Numbered from the stretch's first letter, positions 45,517 through 58,345 are shown. The stretch: 64,000 nucleotides of DNA from Micromonospora sp. CCTCC AA 2012012 (GCF_040499845.1 NZ_CP159342.1:1364001-1428000); one strand, 5' to 3'. Made by a program: numbers and translations. Notes: generated by a model from the sequence alone, not told the origin.

Positions 45517-46431
45517 TCACTCGTCCGCGCCGGGGGCGGCCGGCCCGGACCGGGCGTCGCGCAGCGGGTCGGCGGGAGCGGCCACCGGGAAGGGCGGCGG
45601 GGTGCCGCCGAAGCTCGGGCAGAGCGCCTGGTGGTTGCACCAGTCGCAGAGCCGGCTCGGCCGGGGCCGGAAGTCCTGCCGCGCGGTGGCCTGCTCGATC
45701 GCCTGCCAGAGCGCCACCACCGTGCGCTCGAAGCGCAGCAGCTCCTCGGCGTCGGGGGTGTAGTCGCACACCTCGGCGTCCTTGAGGTAGAGCAGCCGCA
45801 GCACCCGCGGCACCACGCCCCGGGTCCGCCACAGCACCAGGGCGTAGAACTTCAGCTGGAACAGCGCCCGCGCCTCGAACGCCTCCCGGGGCGCCCCGCC
45901 GGTCTTGTAGTCGACCACCCGCAGCGCCCCGTCCGGGGCGACGTCGAGGCGGTCCAGGTAGCCCCGGATCAGCAGCTCGTCGTCGACCACGGCGGAGATC
46001 AACGCCTCCCGCTCGGCCGGTTCCAACCGGCGTGGGTCCTCCACCGCGAAGTAGCCCTCCAGCAGGGCGGTGGCCGAGCGGAGGAACTCGGCGGCGCCGA
46101 CCGCGTCACCGTCGGCGAAGAGCCCCGCCAGCTCGGGCTGCTCGGTGACCAGCCGGTCCCACTGCGGGCTCACCAGGTCACCCGCCGACTCCGGCGTGCG
46201 GGCCGCCGCCGGCAGGTCGAACAGCCGCTCCAGCACGGCGTGCACCAGGGTGCCCCGGGCCTGCTCGACGCTCGGCCGCTCGGGCAGCCGGTCGATGCTG
46301 CGGAACCGGTAGAGCAGCGGACACGTCTTGAAATCCGCCGCCCGCGACGGCGACAGCGACGCCCGCACCGTGGGCGGCACCGCCGCCGGAACGAGGGTGT
46401 CCTGCGTGTCGATCACCGGTTCCGCCGTCAT
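45517..46431 (-). CDS. RecB-family PD-(D/E)xK exonuclease-like protein
   Basis: This 304-aa nuclease-like protein has the RecB/Cas4-type core: SLSPSRAADFKTCPLLYRFR, the GTLVHAVLERLF motif, Asp in YLDRLDV, then RVVDYKTGG (D-x-K). Four Cys, one near the N-terminus (TCPLL) and three near the C-terminus (LCDWCNHQALCPSF), are placed for a 4Fe-4S cluster as in Cas4 and AddB. A homolog (Rv2119) lies in the same place beside trmI in M. tuberculosis. TAACCT lies 7 bases before the ATG (leaderless); divergent from the M50 gene. Confidence 0.87.
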   Translation of the reverse strand: MTAEPVIDTQDTLVPAAVPPTVRASLSPSRAADFKTCPLLYRFRSIDRLPERPSVEQARGTLVHAVLERLFDLPAAARTPESAGDLVSPQWDRLVTEQPELAGLFADGDAVGAAEFLRSATALLEGYFAVEDPRRLEPAEREALISAVVDDELLIRGYLDRLDVAPDGALRVVDYKTGGAPREAFEARALFQLKFYALVLWRTRGVVPRVLRLLYLKDAEVCDYTPDAEELLRFERTVVALWQAIEQATARQDFRPRPSRLCDWCNHQALCPSFGGTPPPFPVAAPADPLRDARSGPAAPGADE

Positions 46432-46512
46432 GCCCGGAAGGTTAGGGCACCGGTCCGACACCCGCTCCGTCGCCGCACCGGCACATGATCGCCGCCGCGT
46501 ACCATCGGTGCG

Positions 46513-48647
<2,135 letters not shown>

Positions 48648-48666
48648 CGCGAACGGAGGCGGTGGC

Positions 48667-49239
48667 ATGAGCCGGCCCGGGTTCGGCAACGGTGACCTGC
48701 CGGCGGTCTTCCCGGACTGGTCGCCCTACACCGACCTCGAATCCGCCGCGCGGGCCTACCTGCGCGACCCGGACGTGGCCCTGGAGGCGCTCGGCGGGGT
48801 GCTGCGCGGCGCCTCGGTGCTCGGTTTCACCCTGGAGCGCTTCGTCAACGAGGTCAACGGGGTGTGGCAGGAGGTCGTCGTCTGCGACGGCAGCCGCCTG
48901 GTGCTCTGGCACGGCGAGGACGTCCCGCCGGGGGAGGGCCCGCCCGGGTCGATGACCTCGTCGCTGCGGGTGGTGCCCGTCTCCACGGTCACCGAGGTCG
49001 GCTGCCGGCGGCGGCTCACCCGCGCCGACACCGGGGAGATCCGGGTCGACAGCATCGACGTCTATCTGCTGCTGACGTCGCTGGACGAGGCGCCGCCCGG
49101 CGACGAGATCGCCGGTACGCCGCGGCACGACGCGCTGCGCTTCGGCAAGACCATCGACGACGGCGGGGCCGGTCAGATCGCCCGCCTGGAGGAGTTCGCC
49201 CGGCTGGTCGCCTCGGTGGTCGGCCGCCCGGTGCTCTGA
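48667..49239 (+). CDS. Conserved hypothetical protein next to trmI
   Basis: This 190-aa protein has a helical start (LESAARAYLRDPDVALEALGG), a mixed alpha/beta core (EVVVCDGSRLVLWHGEDVPP) and a C-terminal helix (IARLEEFARLVASVVG). No domain name is recognised. The ATG at 48667 has GGAGG upstream and is 19 bases after trmI, so it is in the M50-trmI operon. It might correspond to the small protein at this position in other actinobacteria, which is not verified. Confidence 0.8.
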   Translation: MSRPGFGNGDLPAVFPDWSPYTDLESAARAYLRDPDVALEALGGVLRGASVLGFTLERFVNEVNGVWQEVVVCDGSRLVLWHGEDVPPGEGPPGSMTSSLRVVPVSTVTEVGCRRRLTRADTGEIRVDSIDVYLLLTSLDEAPPGDEIAGTPRHDALRFGKTIDDGGAGQIARLEEFARLVASVVGRPVL

Positions 49240-49250
49240 GTCGTACCGCT

Positions 49251-49281
49251 CGCCTGCCGGCCCCGTCCGGGCCGGCAGGCG
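49251..49281. terminator. Bidirectional hairpin terminator
   Basis: A 13-bp perfect stem (49251-49263 with 49269-49281) lies between the convergent trmI-operon end and the ferredoxin gene. Confidence 0.8.
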
Positions 49282-49286
49282 GCGGG

Positions 49287-49595
49287 TCAGTCCTCCTCGG
49301 CCTCCGGGCCGGCCACCTCGACGCCGTCGCCGCGCACCACGTGGATGCACTCGCCCGGGCACTCCTTCGCCGAGTCGATCACCTCGAGGCGCAGGTGCTC
49401 GGGCACGTCGACCCGGCTGCCCGGGGCCAGCCGCAGCTCGCCGTCGGCGCCCTTGACGTACGCCAGGCCGTCGACGTCGAACTCGAAGACCTCCGGGGCG
49501 TACTGGACGCAGAGTCCGTCGCCCGTGCAGAGATCCTGATCCACCCAGACCTGAAGCTGGTCCGTCGCGACCTCCGCCACCGGTGCACCCCCCAT
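49287..49595 (-). CDS. Ferredoxin, single iron-sulfur cluster
   Basis: This 102-aa acidic ferredoxin has cluster Cys in [16 protein letters not shown] and [10 protein letters not shown]. The non-Cys residue at the position often filled by the second Cys (C-T-G-D-G) points to a [3Fe-4S] or labile [4Fe-4S] type, like ferredoxins that feed P450s. ATG at 49595 has a GGGAG site; a TACCGT box about 20 bases upstream could be its -10. It is divergent from mpa, a common arrangement in actinobacteria. Confidence 0.85.
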   Translation of the reverse strand: MGGAPVAEVATDQLQVWVDQDLCTGDGLCVQYAPEVFEFDVDGLAYVKGADGELRLAPGSRVDVPEHLRLEVIDSAKECPGECIHVVRGDGVEVAGPEAEED

Positions 49596-49758
49596 GTTCT
49601 CCCGTCCCACACTCCGACGGTACCCGAACCGCCGTACCGGCCCGTCGACCAGGCCTTGGCGATCAAGCTTCGGTGACGAGCGCGTTGCATGGGACCGAAT
49701 CGGGCTCATAGCGGCTAGTGTTAGCTCAGAACGTTCAAGCCCCCCGGGGAGGTGGGAC

Positions 49759-51540
49759 GTGGCACGCAGCGACGACGCGGACTCGCGCGCCGCACGGTGG
49801 GAGAAGGAGGCCCACGATCTCTCCACGCAGGTCGCGTTCCTTCAAGAGGAACTCGCTCTGGTGCGGCGCAAGTTGACCGAAAGCCCCCGACACGTCCGGC
49901 AGCTCGAAGAGCGGCTGGCGGCCACCCAGGCGCAGTTGGCGCGGCTGACCGAGAACAACGAACGGCTCGTGAGCACCCTCAAGGAGGCTCGCGCGCAGAT
50001 CGTGACGCTCAAGGAGGAGATCGACCGCCTCGCGCAACCGCCGAGCGGCTACGGCGTCTTCCTGGCGAAGCACGACGACGGCACGGTGGACGTGTTCACC
50101 GGCGGGCGTAAGCTCCGCGTCGCCGTCTCGCCCTCGCTGGAGGTCGACGAGCTGCGACGCGGCCAGGAGGTCCTGCTCAACGACGCGCTCAACATCGTCG
50201 ACGCGTTCGGCTTCGAGCGGGTCGGTGAGGTCGTGATGCTCAAGGAGATCCTCGTGGGTCCCGACGGTGCCCCGGGTGACCGGGCCCTGGTGGTCTCGCA
50301 CTCCGACGAGGAGCGGATCGTGCACCTGGCCGAGACCCTGATCGGTTCGCCGATCCGGGCCGGTGACTCGCTCATGATCGAGCCCCGCTCGGCGTACGCG
50401 TACGAGCGGATCCCGAAGAGCGAGGTCGAGGAGCTGGTCCTGGAGGAGGTGCCCGACGTCGACTACACCGACATCGGTGGCCTCCAGTCGCAGATCGAGC
50501 AGATCCGCGACGCGGTGGAACTGCCCTTCCTGCACGCCGACCTGTTCCGTGAGCACCAGCTCCGGCCGCCGAAGGGCATCCTGCTCTACGGCCCGCCGGG
50601 CTGCGGCAAGACGTTGATCGCCAAGGCGGTGGCCAACTCGCTGGCGAAGAAGATCGCCGAGCGGGAGGGCAAGGAGAGGCACACCAGCTTCTTCCTCAAC
50701 ATCAAGGGCCCCGAGCTGCTCAACAAGTACGTCGGCGAGACCGAGCGGCACATCCGGCTGATCTTCCAGCGGGCGCGGGAGAAGGCCGGCGAGGGCACCC
50801 CGGTGATCGTGTTCTTCGACGAGATGGACTCGATCTTCCGGACCCGCGGCTCCGGTGTCTCCTCCGACGTGGAGAACACCATCGTCCCGCAGCTGCTCAG
50901 CGAGATCGACGGTGTCGAGGGGCTGGAGAACGTCATCGTCATCGGCGCCTCCAACCGGGAAGACATGATCGACCCGGCGATCCTGCGCCCCGGCCGACTC
51001 GACGTGAAGATCAAGATCGAGCGACCGGACGCCGAGGCGGCCAAGGACATCTTCTCCAAGTACGTCCTCTCCGGGCTGCCCCTGCACCCGGACGACCTGG
51101 CCGAGCACGGCGGCGACCCGCTGGCCACCGTCGCGGCCATGATCGACGCGGTCGTCCTGCGGATGTACTCGGAGACCGAGGAGAACCGCTTCCTCGAGGT
51201 CACCTACGCCAACGGCGACAAGGAAGTCCTCTACTTCAAGGACTTCAACTCCGGCGCGATGATCCAGAACATCGTCGACCGGGGCAAGAAGATGGCCATC
51301 AAGGAGTTCCTCACCTCCGGGCGCAAGGGGCTGCGGCTGCAGCACCTGCTCGACGCCTGCGTCGACGAGTTCCGGGAGAACGAGGACCTGCCCAACACCA
51401 CCAACCCCGACGACTGGGCCCGCATCTCCGGCAAGAAGGGCGAACGGATCGTCTACATCCGTACGCTCGTCTCCGGCGGCAAGGGCACCGAGGCCGGCCG
51501 GTCGATAGAGACCGCCAGCAACACCGGCCAGTACCTCTGA
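49759..51540 (+). CDS. mpa: Proteasome-associated AAA ATPase Mpa/ARC
   Basis: This 593-aa ATPase unfolds pupylated proteins and feeds the 20S proteasome. It has an N-terminal coiled coil that binds Pup (about 10-95), OB domains (about 95-240), an AAA domain with Walker A GPPGCGKT (about 277), Walker [10 protein letters not shown] (about 350), and the C-terminal GQYL that docks into the proteasome alpha ring. GTG at 49759 has GGGGAGG just upstream. A TAGTGT box near 49715 could be the -10 of the operon promoter. A strong terminator follows, so mpa is transcribed alone. Confidence 0.96.
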   Translation: MARSDDADSRAARWEKEAHDLSTQVAFLQEELALVRRKLTESPRHVRQLEERLAATQAQLARLTENNERLVSTLKEARAQIVTLKEEIDRLAQPPSGYGVFLAKHDDGTVDVFTGGRKLRVAVSPSLEVDELRRGQEVLLNDALNIVDAFGFERVGEVVMLKEILVGPDGAPGDRALVVSHSDEERIVHLAETLIGSPIRAGDSLMIEPRSAYAYERIPKSEVEELVLEEVPDVDYTDIGGLQSQIEQIRDAVELPFLHADLFREHQLRPPKGILLYGPPGCGKTLIAKAVANSLAKKIAEREGKERHTSFFLNIKGPELLNKYVGETERHIRLIFQRAREKAGEGTPVIVFFDEMDSIFRTRGSGVSSDVENTIVPQLLSEIDGVEGLENVIVIGASNREDMIDPAILRPGRLDVKIKIERPDAEAAKDIFSKYVLSGLPLHPDDLAEHGGDPLATVAAMIDAVVLRMYSETEENRFLEVTYANGDKEVLYFKDFNSGAMIQNIVDRGKKMAIKEFLTSGRKGLRLQHLLDACVDEFRENEDLPNTTNPDDWARISGKKGERIVYIRTLVSGGKGTEAGRSIETASNTGQYL

Positions 51541-51551
51541 TCCACGACGAC

Positions 51552-51585
51552 AAGCGGCGGGCCACCTCCGGGTGGCCCGCCGCTT
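51552..51585. terminator. Hairpin terminator after mpa
   Basis: A 15-bp perfect stem (51552-51566 with 51571-51585) with a TCCG tetraloop, followed by a C/T-rich stretch, lies between convergent genes. Confidence 0.85.
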
Positions 51586-51606
51586 CGTCGTCGTCAGCCC
51601 GTCGGC

Positions 51607-52914
51607 TCAGGTCAGCAGCGACGGGAAGAACAGGGTCCCCATCCGGTACGCCAGCGGCACCAGCAGCACCACCAGCGGCCACAGCAGCCACGCCGGCAGG
51701 TGCCGCAGCACCAGCAGCCCCGGCACCAGCAGCGTGTGCGACCGGTACTGCACCACCTGGTTGCCCACCACCAGCGGCGCCACGAACATCGCCACCATGA
51801 AGACGGTCAGCCCGGCGTCCACCGCCGTCAGCCGGTCCCGCCGCGCGCCGACCACCGCCGCCGCCACGACCAGCAGCACCAGCGCCAACGCCACCCAGAT
51901 GCTCAGCCGCACCGTCTCGTGCAGCCGCGCCACCAGGTGCGGATCCGGATCCACCACCCACACCCGCGCCGGACGGGCCACCTCCCACCGGAAGTTACCC
52001 ACCGGGTTGTGCCCCCGGCCGCCCGAATAGTGCTCCTGGATCAGGAAGTAGCCGTTCCAGTGCCCGACGGTCACCTGGAGCACGGCGAACACCGCCAGCA
52101 TCCCGGCCGCCGGCAGCGCGCACACCGCCGCCAGCACGCCCACCGCCCGGCCCGCCGTCAACCGCCGGCGGGCCACCAGCACCCCGACCGCGACCAGACC
52201 CACGACCGCCACCAGCCCACCGATCGGGTACGCCGCGGTCGCCAACGCCCCCGCCAGGCCCGCCGCCACCCACCGCCGCCGCGCCAGGAACAGCACGTAC
52301 GCCATCGACGCCGCCACGGCCAGCGACATCGGGAAGTTGGCGTGGAAGTACACCGCACCCGGAATGAGCAGCACGAGCGCGAGGACCGCCAGCGTACGGG
52401 CCGGCGCACCGTCGCGCCCGGAGCCGGGCCCGGCGACCCCCTGCCCCTCCTCGGCGGGCAGCGCCTGCGACAGCGCCCACCACGCCAGGAGCACCAGCGA
52501 CAGGGTGGCCAGCTCGGTCACCACGAAGCCGGCCCCGTCCAGGCTCAGCCCCGTCACCCGACGCAGCAGCGCCACCAGCCCGCTGTACAGCGGGAACCAG
52601 CCGGCGTTGCCGCACCACGAGTCCGCACCGTAGTTCGCCGCCAGCCGCGCGTTCACCCCGCAGCTGAACATCTCGTACCCCCGGTCGGCGATCCCCAGGT
52701 ACTGGACCGAGTCGAACCGGGTGTGCACCGAGGCGTCCAGGTAGTGGTAGCCGCCCCGCGCGGCCGCCACCGCGTACATCAGGTTGCTGGCCAGGAACGC
52801 GACGAGCGGTGGGCCCCACCGCCACAGCAGGCGGCGGCCGGTCGGTCGGGGCGCGTCCGGCGGGCCCGCCTCCGGTGCCGGCGCCCGCACCGCTGTCCGC
52901 GTCGAATCCTCCAC
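51607..52914 (-). CDS. Polytopic membrane glycosyltransferase-like protein (PIG-V/GT-C type)
   Basis: This 435-aa protein has about nine hydrophobic segments and the PIG-V/GT-C layout: an N-terminal membrane helix ([17 protein letters not shown]), an extracytoplasmic loop with acidic residues in [17 protein letters not shown], and [17 protein letters not shown] enzymes use polyprenyl-phosphate mannose to build lipoglycans. GTG at 52914 has GAGAGG 6 bases upstream; other in-frame GTGs lie 6 bases earlier. The gene is convergent with mpa and divergent from dop. In M. tuberculosis this position holds an integral membrane protein (Rv2113). Confidence 0.8.
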   Translation of the reverse strand: MEDSTRTAVRAPAPEAGPPDAPRPTGRRLLWRWGPPLVAFLASNLMYAVAAARGGYHYLDASVHTRFDSVQYLGIADRGYEMFSCGVNARLAANYGADSWCGNAGWFPLYSGLVALLRRVTGLSLDGAGFVVTELATLSLVLLAWWALSQALPAEEGQGVAGPGSGRDGAPARTLAVLALVLLIPGAVYFHANFPMSLAVAASMAYVLFLARRRWVAAGLAGALATAAYPIGGLVAVVGLVAVGVLVARRRLTAGRAVGVLAAVCALPAAGMLAVFAVLQVTVGHWNGYFLIQEHYSGGRGHNPVGNFRWEVARPARVWVVDPDPHLVARLHETVRLSIWVALALVLLVVAAAVVGARRDRLTAVDAGLTVFMVAMFVAPLVVGNQVVQYRSHTLLVPGLLVLRHLPAWLLWPLVVLLVPLAYRMGTLFFPSLLT

Positions 52915-53024
52915 GACCACCCTCTCCTGGCAGAAAGACGCCCGCCCGAGGCCCTGGGCGGGCACCGGACGGCTTGGCGCAGACTACTCTCGACGGCAGG
53001 GGCGAGCGGATCGAAGGTGGCGGT

Positions 53025-54542
53025 GTGAGCGTACGACGGATCATGGGCACCGAGGTCGAGTACGGCATCTCCGTGCCCGGCCAGGCCGGAGCCAACCCGA
53101 TGGTCACCTCCTCCCAGGTGGTCAACGCCTACGGGGCGCGGCCCGAACTCAACCGGGGCGGACGCGCCCGCTGGGACTACGAGGAGGAGTCGCCACTGCG
53201 CGACGCCCGCGGCTTCACCTACTCCGGGGCGGCGTACGACCCGGCCGAGGCGCTCGCCGACGAGGACCTGGGGCTCGCCAACGTCATACTCACCAACGGC
53301 GCCCGGCTCTACGTCGACCACGCGCACCCCGAATACTCCACGCCCGAGGTGACCAACCCCCTCGACATCGTGCGCTGGGACAAGGCGGGGGAGCGGGTGA
53401 TGGCCGAGGCGGCCCGGCGCGCCGCCACGATCCCCGGCACCCACCCGATCCACCTGTACAAGAACAACACCGACAACAAGGGCGCCAGCTACGGCGCCCA
53501 CGAGAACTACCTGATGCGGCGGCAGACGCCGTTCGCCGACATCGTGGCGTACCTGACGCCGTTCTTCGTCACCCGGCAGATCGTCTGCGGCGCCGGCCGG
53601 GTCGGCATCGGCCAGGACGGCGGCCAGAGCGGCTTCCAGATCTCCCAGCGTGCCGACTTCTTCGAGGTCGAGGTGGGGCTGGAGACCACCCTCAAGCGGC
53701 CCATCATCAACACCCGCGACGAGCCGCACGCCGACGCCGACAAGTACCGCCGGCTGCACGTCATCATCGGCGACGCGAACCTGTCGGAGATCTCCACCTA
53801 CCTGAAGGTCGGCACCACCGCGCTGATCCTCACCATGATCGAGGAGAAGGCGCTCGGCGCCGACCTGGGCATCGCCGACCCGGTCAGCGAGCTGCGCGCG
53901 GTCAGCCACGACCCGTCGCTCAAGCACCTGATGCGGCTGCGCGACGGCCGGCGGCTGACCGCCCTGGACGTCCAGTGGGCCTACCTGGAGCGGGTGCGGT
54001 CCTTCGTGGACGACCGCTACGGCAGCGACGTCGACGCGCAGACCGCCGACGTGCTGAACCGTTGGGAGAGCGTGCTGGACCGGCTCGGCCGCGACGCGTT
54101 CGAGTGCGCCGACGAGCTGGACTGGGTGGCCAAGCTGCGGCTGCTGGAGGGCTACCGGGAGCGGGAGAAGCTCGGCTGGGGCTCGCACAAGCTCCAACTG
54201 GTCGACCTGCAGTACTCCGATGTCCGGCCGGAGAAGGGCCTGTATCACCGGCTGGTGTCGCGCGGCTCGATGAAGACCCTGCTGACCGACGAGCAGACCC
54301 GCACCGCGATGACCGAGCCGCCGGAGGACACCCGCGCCTACTTCCGCGGTCGCTGCCTCGCCCAGTACGCCTCCGAGGTGGTCGCCGCGAGCTGGGACTC
54401 CGTCATTTTCGACGTGGGCCGGGAATCGCTGGTCCGGGTGCCGATGATGGAGCCGGAGCGGGGCACCCGGGCGCACGTCGGCGCGCTCTTCGACCGGTGC
54501 GTCAGCGCCAAGGACCTGCTGGAGACCCTGACCGGCGGCTGA
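53025..54542 (+). CDS. dop: Pup deamidase/depupylase Dop
   Basis: This 505-aa carboxylate-amine-ligase-like enzyme deamidates Pup's C-terminal Gln to Glu and can remove Pup from substrates. It begins [16 protein letters not shown], has catalytic and metal residues in [12 protein letters not shown] and [10 protein letters not shown], and the [20 protein letters not shown] motif shared with PafA. The extra loop rich in Glu after about residue 40 ([11 protein letters not shown]) is the Dop-specific insertion. GTG at 53025 has AAGGTGG; TACTCT (52984-52989) is a likely -10. A strong terminator separates it from pup. Confidence 0.96.
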   Translation: MSVRRIMGTEVEYGISVPGQAGANPMVTSSQVVNAYGARPELNRGGRARWDYEEESPLRDARGFTYSGAAYDPAEALADEDLGLANVILTNGARLYVDHAHPEYSTPEVTNPLDIVRWDKAGERVMAEAARRAATIPGTHPIHLYKNNTDNKGASYGAHENYLMRRQTPFADIVAYLTPFFVTRQIVCGAGRVGIGQDGGQSGFQISQRADFFEVEVGLETTLKRPIINTRDEPHADADKYRRLHVIIGDANLSEISTYLKVGTTALILTMIEEKALGADLGIADPVSELRAVSHDPSLKHLMRLRDGRRLTALDVQWAYLERVRSFVDDRYGSDVDAQTADVLNRWESVLDRLGRDAFECADELDWVAKLRLLEGYREREKLGWGSHKLQLVDLQYSDVRPEKGLYHRLVSRGSMKTLLTDEQTRTAMTEPPEDTRAYFRGRCLAQYASEVVAASWDSVIFDVGRESLVRVPMMEPERGTRAHVGALFDRCVSAKDLLETLTGG

Positions 54543-54568
54543 CCCCTGCCATACGCGGGCCCGTCGCG

Positions 54569-54603
54569 CGCCGGAACCCGGCGCGCGACGGGCTTTTCGT
54601 CGC
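54569..54603 (+). terminator. Intrinsic terminator after dop
   Basis: A 16-bp perfect stem (54569-54584 with 54588-54603, 3-nt loop) is followed by TTTT, the only classic stem plus T-tract terminator in the window. Confidence 0.92.
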
Positions 54604-54650
54604 TCCCGCGAGGTAAGTTCATCGCAGGCGATCGTGGAGGAGGCACCGAG

Positions 54651-54863
54651 ATGGCGACGCAAGAAGGCGGCCAGACCCAGTCCGGCAAGTCGACCCAGGG
54701 CGAGGAGATCGAGGACGTCACCGCGCAGGCCAACCCCGAGGTTGCCGAGCGGCACGCGGAGATCACCGAGGACGTCGACGACCTCCTCGACGAGATCGAC
54801 TCCGTCCTCGAGGAGAACGCCGAGGAATTCGTGAGGGGCTATGTGCAGAAAGGGGGCCAATAG
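54651..54863 (+). CDS. pup: Prokaryotic ubiquitin-like protein Pup
   Basis: This 70-aa intrinsically disordered tag ends GYVQKGGQ: the final Gln must be deamidated by Dop before PafA can attach it to lysines. The central segment (AEITEDVDDLLDEIDSVLEE) forms the helix that binds Mpa's coiled coil. ATG at 54651 has GGAGGAGG upstream; a TAAGTT box near 54614 may be the -10. It lies 108 bp after dop and, unusually, is separated from prcB by an HNH endonuclease gene. Confidence 0.97.
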   Translation: MATQEGGQTQSGKSTQGEEIEDVTAQANPEVAERHAEITEDVDDLLDEIDSVLEENAEEFVRGYVQKGGQ

Positions 54864-54885
54864 GGCATAGTCAGGCAAACCGGAC

Positions 54886-55572
54886 ATGCCCAGAGCGTTA
54901 GATGATCGAGACGGACATCGTCGTTGCCGAGACTGCGATGAGTGGAAGCCGCTCGATGAGTTCTGTGCGAACACCCGTCGGCCGGATGGTCGCGGCAGCT
55001 ATTGCAAGCCTTGCTTCAACGTGCGCTCCAAGGCGAGCTACGCCAAGCGTCTGAAGGAGAAGCAGGGTCGGGAGGTTCGCGAGCTGCCGGTGGTTCCGGA
55101 TGGTCACCGCCGCTGCCCGACATGTGGTGAGACGAAAGCGCTCGATGACTTTCCCCGTAACCGGTCGGGGAGAGGTGGCTACGGCCGATACTGCAAGCCT
55201 TGCCACAACGAGAAGGGCAAGGAGAGCAAGATCCGGTTGCACGGCGGGTCTCGGGAATACCATCTGCGCCGCCGCTACGGGGTGGGGGAGAAGGAGTTCC
55301 AGGAGCTCCTCGCCGAGCAGGGCGGCGTGTGCGCGATCTGCGGCGGTGAAGATCCGCAACATCTGGACCACGATCATCGCACCGGCTGGGTGCGCGGGAT
55401 ACTCTGCTTCAACTGCAACGGTGGTCTTGGCCAGTTCCGTGACAGTCCCGCGAGGCTGGCCAGGGCGATCACGTACCTGAGAGGAACCACGTGGCAGCGG
55501 GTTTTGATCCATCCGGGCGTCTTCCAGATGTGTTCACCAACGCGGGGACGTCCTCCTTCACAGCGTTCCTGA
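54886..55572 (+). CDS. HNH endonuclease VII-like protein inserted between pup and prcB
   Basis: This 228-aa protein has two N-terminal zinc-knuckle-like repeats ([13 protein letters not shown]...YCKPC and [13 protein letters not shown]...YCKPC) and a recombination endonuclease VII domain: [23 protein letters not shown] then [14 protein letters not shown], with a conserved C-terminal helix ending near RAITYLRG. The last 27 residues are an out-of-frame reading of the prcB start, an 82-bp overlap, so the natural stop seems to have been lost. Codon use is less GC-biased than pup and prcB. It resembles free-standing HNH homing or phage resolvase-type endonucleases. Confidence 0.85.
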   Translation: MPRALDDRDGHRRCRDCDEWKPLDEFCANTRRPDGRGSYCKPCFNVRSKASYAKRLKEKQGREVRELPVVPDGHRRCPTCGETKALDDFPRNRSGRGGYGRYCKPCHNEKGKESKIRLHGGSREYHLRRRYGVGEKEFQELLAEQGGVCAICGGEDPQHLDHDHRTGWVRGILCFNCNGGLGQFRDSPARLARAITYLRGTTWQRVLIHPGVFQMCSPTRGRPPSQRS

Positions 55573-56330
55573 GCAAGGCGGCCCCCGAGATGCTGCCCGG
55601 CCGACGGCCGCTGCCGCCCGGCATGGCCGCCGACCTGGCGCCGCACGCGACCACCATCGTGGCCATCTCGGCCGCCGGTGGCGTGGTGATGGCCGGCGAC
55701 CGGCGGGCCACGATGGGCAACCTGATCGCCCAGCGCGACATCGAGAAGGTGCACCCCGCCGACGCGTACTCGCTGGTGGGCATCGCGGGCACCGCCGGCA
55801 TCGGCATCGAGCTGATGCGACTGTTCCAGGTGGAGCTGGAGCACTACGAGAAGATCGAGGGCGCGATGCTCTCCCTCGACGGCAAGGCCAACCGGCTGGC
55901 CTCGATGATCCGGGGCAACCTGGGCGCGGCGATGCAGGGCCTCGCGGTGATCCCGCTCTTCGCCGGGTTCGACCTGGCCGCGAGCGACCCGGCGCGGGCC
56001 GGTCGGATCTTCAGCTTCGACGTCACCGGCGGCCCCTACGAGGAGACCGGCTACGACGCGATCGGCTCCGGCTCGCTGTTCGCGAAGTCGGCGCTGAAGA
56101 AGCGGTTCCGGACCGGCCTGTCGATCGACGACGCGGTGCTGCTCGCGGTCGAGGCGCTCTACGACGCGGCCGACGACGACACGGCGACCGGCGGCCCGGA
56201 CCTGACCCGGCGGATCTACCCGGTGGTGATGACCGCGACGGCCGAGGGCACGCACCGGCTCACCGACGCCGAGACGGCGGCGGTCGCCGAGGGCGTCGTG
56301 TCCCGCCGGATGGAGAACCCGGGCGGCTGA
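55491..56330 (+). CDS. prcB: 20S proteasome beta subunit PrcB
   Basis: This 279-aa protein is made as a propeptide of 53 residues that is removed to expose catalytic Thr54 ([14 protein letters not shown]). Asp and Lys of the active site are in DRRATMGN and EKVHPAD. Threonine protease subunits form the two inner heptameric rings. GTG at 55491 has GAGAGGAA and gives a typical propeptide start ([11 protein letters not shown]). The start overlaps the HNH gene by 82 bases, so translation may be coupled to it. Confidence 0.96.
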   Translation: MAAGFDPSGRLPDVFTNAGTSSFTAFLSKAAPEMLPGRRPLPPGMAADLAPHATTIVAISAAGGVVMAGDRRATMGNLIAQRDIEKVHPADAYSLVGIAGTAGIGIELMRLFQVELEHYEKIEGAMLSLDGKANRLASMIRGNLGAAMQGLAVIPLFAGFDLAASDPARAGRIFSFDVTGGPYEETGYDAIGSGSLFAKSALKKRFRTGLSIDDAVLLAVEALYDAADDDTATGGPDLTRRIYPVVMTATAEGTHRLTDAETAAVAEGVVSRRMENPGG

Positions 56331-56388
56331 TCCCGCTCCCGCACCACACTCAGCAGTCGCCCGCACAGCTTGAAGGAGAACCGCCGCC

Positions 56389-57228
56389 GTGGCCATGCAG
56401 TTCTACGCCTCGCCCGAGCAGATCATGCGCGACCGCTCCGAGCTGGCCCGCAAGGGCATCGCCCGGGGTCGCAGCGCCGTGGTGCTGAGCTACTCCGGTG
56501 GGGTGCTCTTCGTCGCGGAGAACCTCTCCAGCACCCTGCACAAGGTCAGTGAGATCTACGACCGGATCGGCTTCGCCGCCGTGGGCCGGTACAACGAGTT
56601 CGAGAACCTGCGCCGCGCCGGCGTGCGGATGGCCGACCTGAACGGCCTGAGCTACGACCGCCGCGACGTGAACGGGCTGGCCCTGGCGAACGCGTACGCG
56701 CAGACGCTGGGCGCGATCTTCACCGAGCAGTCGAAGCCGTTCGAGGTGGAGATCTGCGTGGCGGAGGTGGGTGCCACGCCGGAGGACGACGCGCTCTACC
56801 GGCTCACGTACGACGGCTCGGTGAACGACGAGCCGGGCCGGATGGCGATGGGCGGCCAGGCGGAGGCGATCTCCGGGGTGCTCAAGGCGGAGCACCGGCC
56901 GGACATGTCGATCGGTGAGGCGGTCCGGGTGGCGGTGCAGGCGCTCGGCAGCGTCGGCGGTGAGGGCGGGGCGGCCCGGTCGATCGCCGCCCACCAGCTG
57001 GAGGTGGCGGTCCTGGACCGGCGCCGGGTGGGGCGGACGTTCCGCCGGATCACCGGGGCGGCGTTGACCGCGCTGCTGGACGGTGACGCCGACGCGGACG
57101 GTGCGCCGGCTCCGGGGCGGGCGAAGACGCCGACCGTGCCGACGGAGGAGGCGCACAAGCCGACCACGTCGGCCGCCTCCGCCGACCTGGAGGGTCAGCA
57201 GACGGAGACGGAGCAGCCGGAGGCCTAG
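56389..57228 (+). CDS. prcA: 20S proteasome alpha subunit PrcA
   Basis: This 279-aa subunit forms the outer gating rings and has the alpha-type N-terminus [22 protein letters not shown] and a fold matching PrcB without a catalytic Thr. The last 50 residues are a Thr/Ala/Glu-rich disordered tail. GTG at 56389 has AAGGAG 10 bases upstream; ATG at 56395 is an alternative. It lies 58 bp after prcB on the same strand. Confidence 0.96.
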   Translation: MAMQFYASPEQIMRDRSELARKGIARGRSAVVLSYSGGVLFVAENLSSTLHKVSEIYDRIGFAAVGRYNEFENLRRAGVRMADLNGLSYDRRDVNGLALANAYAQTLGAIFTEQSKPFEVEICVAEVGATPEDDALYRLTYDGSVNDEPGRMAMGGQAEAISGVLKAEHRPDMSIGEAVRVAVQALGSVGGEGGAARSIAAHQLEVAVLDRRRVGRTFRRITGAALTALLDGDADADGAPAPGRAKTPTVPTEEAHKPTTSAASADLEGQQTETEQPEA

Positions 57229-57244
57229 CCGAGGGGGGAGCCCG

Positions 57245-58222
57245 TCAGCGGCGCGGCGTGAGGGGCTCCCACCAGGCGCGGTGGGTGCGGTACCAGTCGA
57301 CGGTGTCGGTCAGCCCGCGGTCGATGTCGACGGTGGGGGACCAGCCGAGTTCCCGCCGGCTGGTGCCGGTGTCGAGCGAGTAGCGCCGGTCGTGGCCCTT
57401 GCGGTCGGCGACCGGCCGGACCCGGTCCCAGCCGGCCCCGCAGGCGGCCAGCAGCCGGCCGGTGAGGTCCCGGTTGGTCAGTTCGGCGCCGCCACCGAGG
57501 TGGTAGACGCCGCCGGGACGTCCCCGGGACAGGGCCAGGGCGATGCCGTGGCAGTGGTCGTCGACGTGCAGCCAGTCCCGGATGTTGCCGCCGTCGCCGT
57601 AGAGCGGCACGTCGTGCCCGTCGAGCAGGTTCGTGACGAAGAGCGGCACGATCTTCTCCGGGTACTGCCAGGGCCCGTACGTGTTGGCGCCGCGGGTGAC
57701 CACGACGTCGAGGCCGTGGGTGCGGTGCTGGGCGAGGGCGAGCAGGTCCGCGCCGGCCTTCGACGCCGAGTAGGGCGAGCTGGGGTCCAGCGGCGCGTGC
57801 TCGGTCCAGGAGCCGGTGTCGATGGAGCCGTAGACCTCGTCGGTGGAGACGTGCACGAAGCGGTGGGTGCCGTGCCGCCGGGCGGCGTCCAGCAGGTTCT
57901 GGGTGCCGACCACGTTGGTGGTGACGAAGGCGGCGGCACCGGTGATGGAGCGGTCCACGTGGGACTCGGCGGCGAGGTGGACGACGACGTCGTGGCCGGC
58001 GACGGTGGCGTCGACCAGCGGCGCGTCGCGGATGTCGCCGCGGACGACGCGCAGCCGGGGGTCGGCGCGGACGGGGTCCAGGCTGCCCTCGGTGCCGGCG
58101 TAGGTGAACGCGTCGAGCACGGTGACGGCGTCGACGTCGAGGTCGGGTTCGGCGCCGGTGAGCAGCCGCCGGACGTACGCCGAGCCGATGAAGCCGGCAC
58201 CGCCGGTGACCAGGATCCGCAC
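57245..58222 (-). CDS. dTDP-glucose 4,6-dehydratase-like protein (RmlB family)
   Basis: This 325-aa short-chain dehydratase has the Rossmann motif TGGAGFIGSAYVRRLL and the catalytic TDE(V)YGS in HVSTDEVYGSID, YSASKAGAD (Y-x3-K), and the substrate segment RGANTYGPWQYPEK. It makes dTDP-4-keto-6-deoxyglucose, the precursor of rhamnose and other deoxysugars. GTG at 58222 has TACGGT 7 bases upstream (leaderless). It is convergent with prcA and divergent from pafA, without other sugar genes beside it. Confidence 0.9.
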   Translation of the reverse strand: MRILVTGGAGFIGSAYVRRLLTGAEPDLDVDAVTVLDAFTYAGTEGSLDPVRADPRLRVVRGDIRDAPLVDATVAGHDVVVHLAAESHVDRSITGAAAFVTTNVVGTQNLLDAARRHGTHRFVHVSTDEVYGSIDTGSWTEHAPLDPSSPYSASKAGADLLALAQHRTHGLDVVVTRGANTYGPWQYPEKIVPLFVTNLLDGHDVPLYGDGGNIRDWLHVDDHCHGIALALSRGRPGGVYHLGGGAELTNRDLTGRLLAACGAGWDRVRPVADRKGHDRRYSLDTGTSRRELGWSPTVDIDRGLTDTVDWYRTHRAWWEPLTPRR

Positions 58223-58333
58223 GGCTCGCACCGTACCGGCTCGCCGGTCGTGGCGGGGCGGGACGGGGCGGTGCGGGACGCCACCGGGTGACGTACGCCG
58301 ATGAGACGCTGCCCATCGGGGGCCTCGGGCGGC

Positions 58334-58339
58334 TAATGT
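58334..58339 (+). promoter_or_regulatory. -10 box TAATGT, leaderless pafA start
   Basis: TAATGT ends 6 bases before the pafA ATG with no Shine-Dalgarno, the clearest leaderless architecture in the window. Confidence 0.6.
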
Positions 58340-58345
58340 CACATC

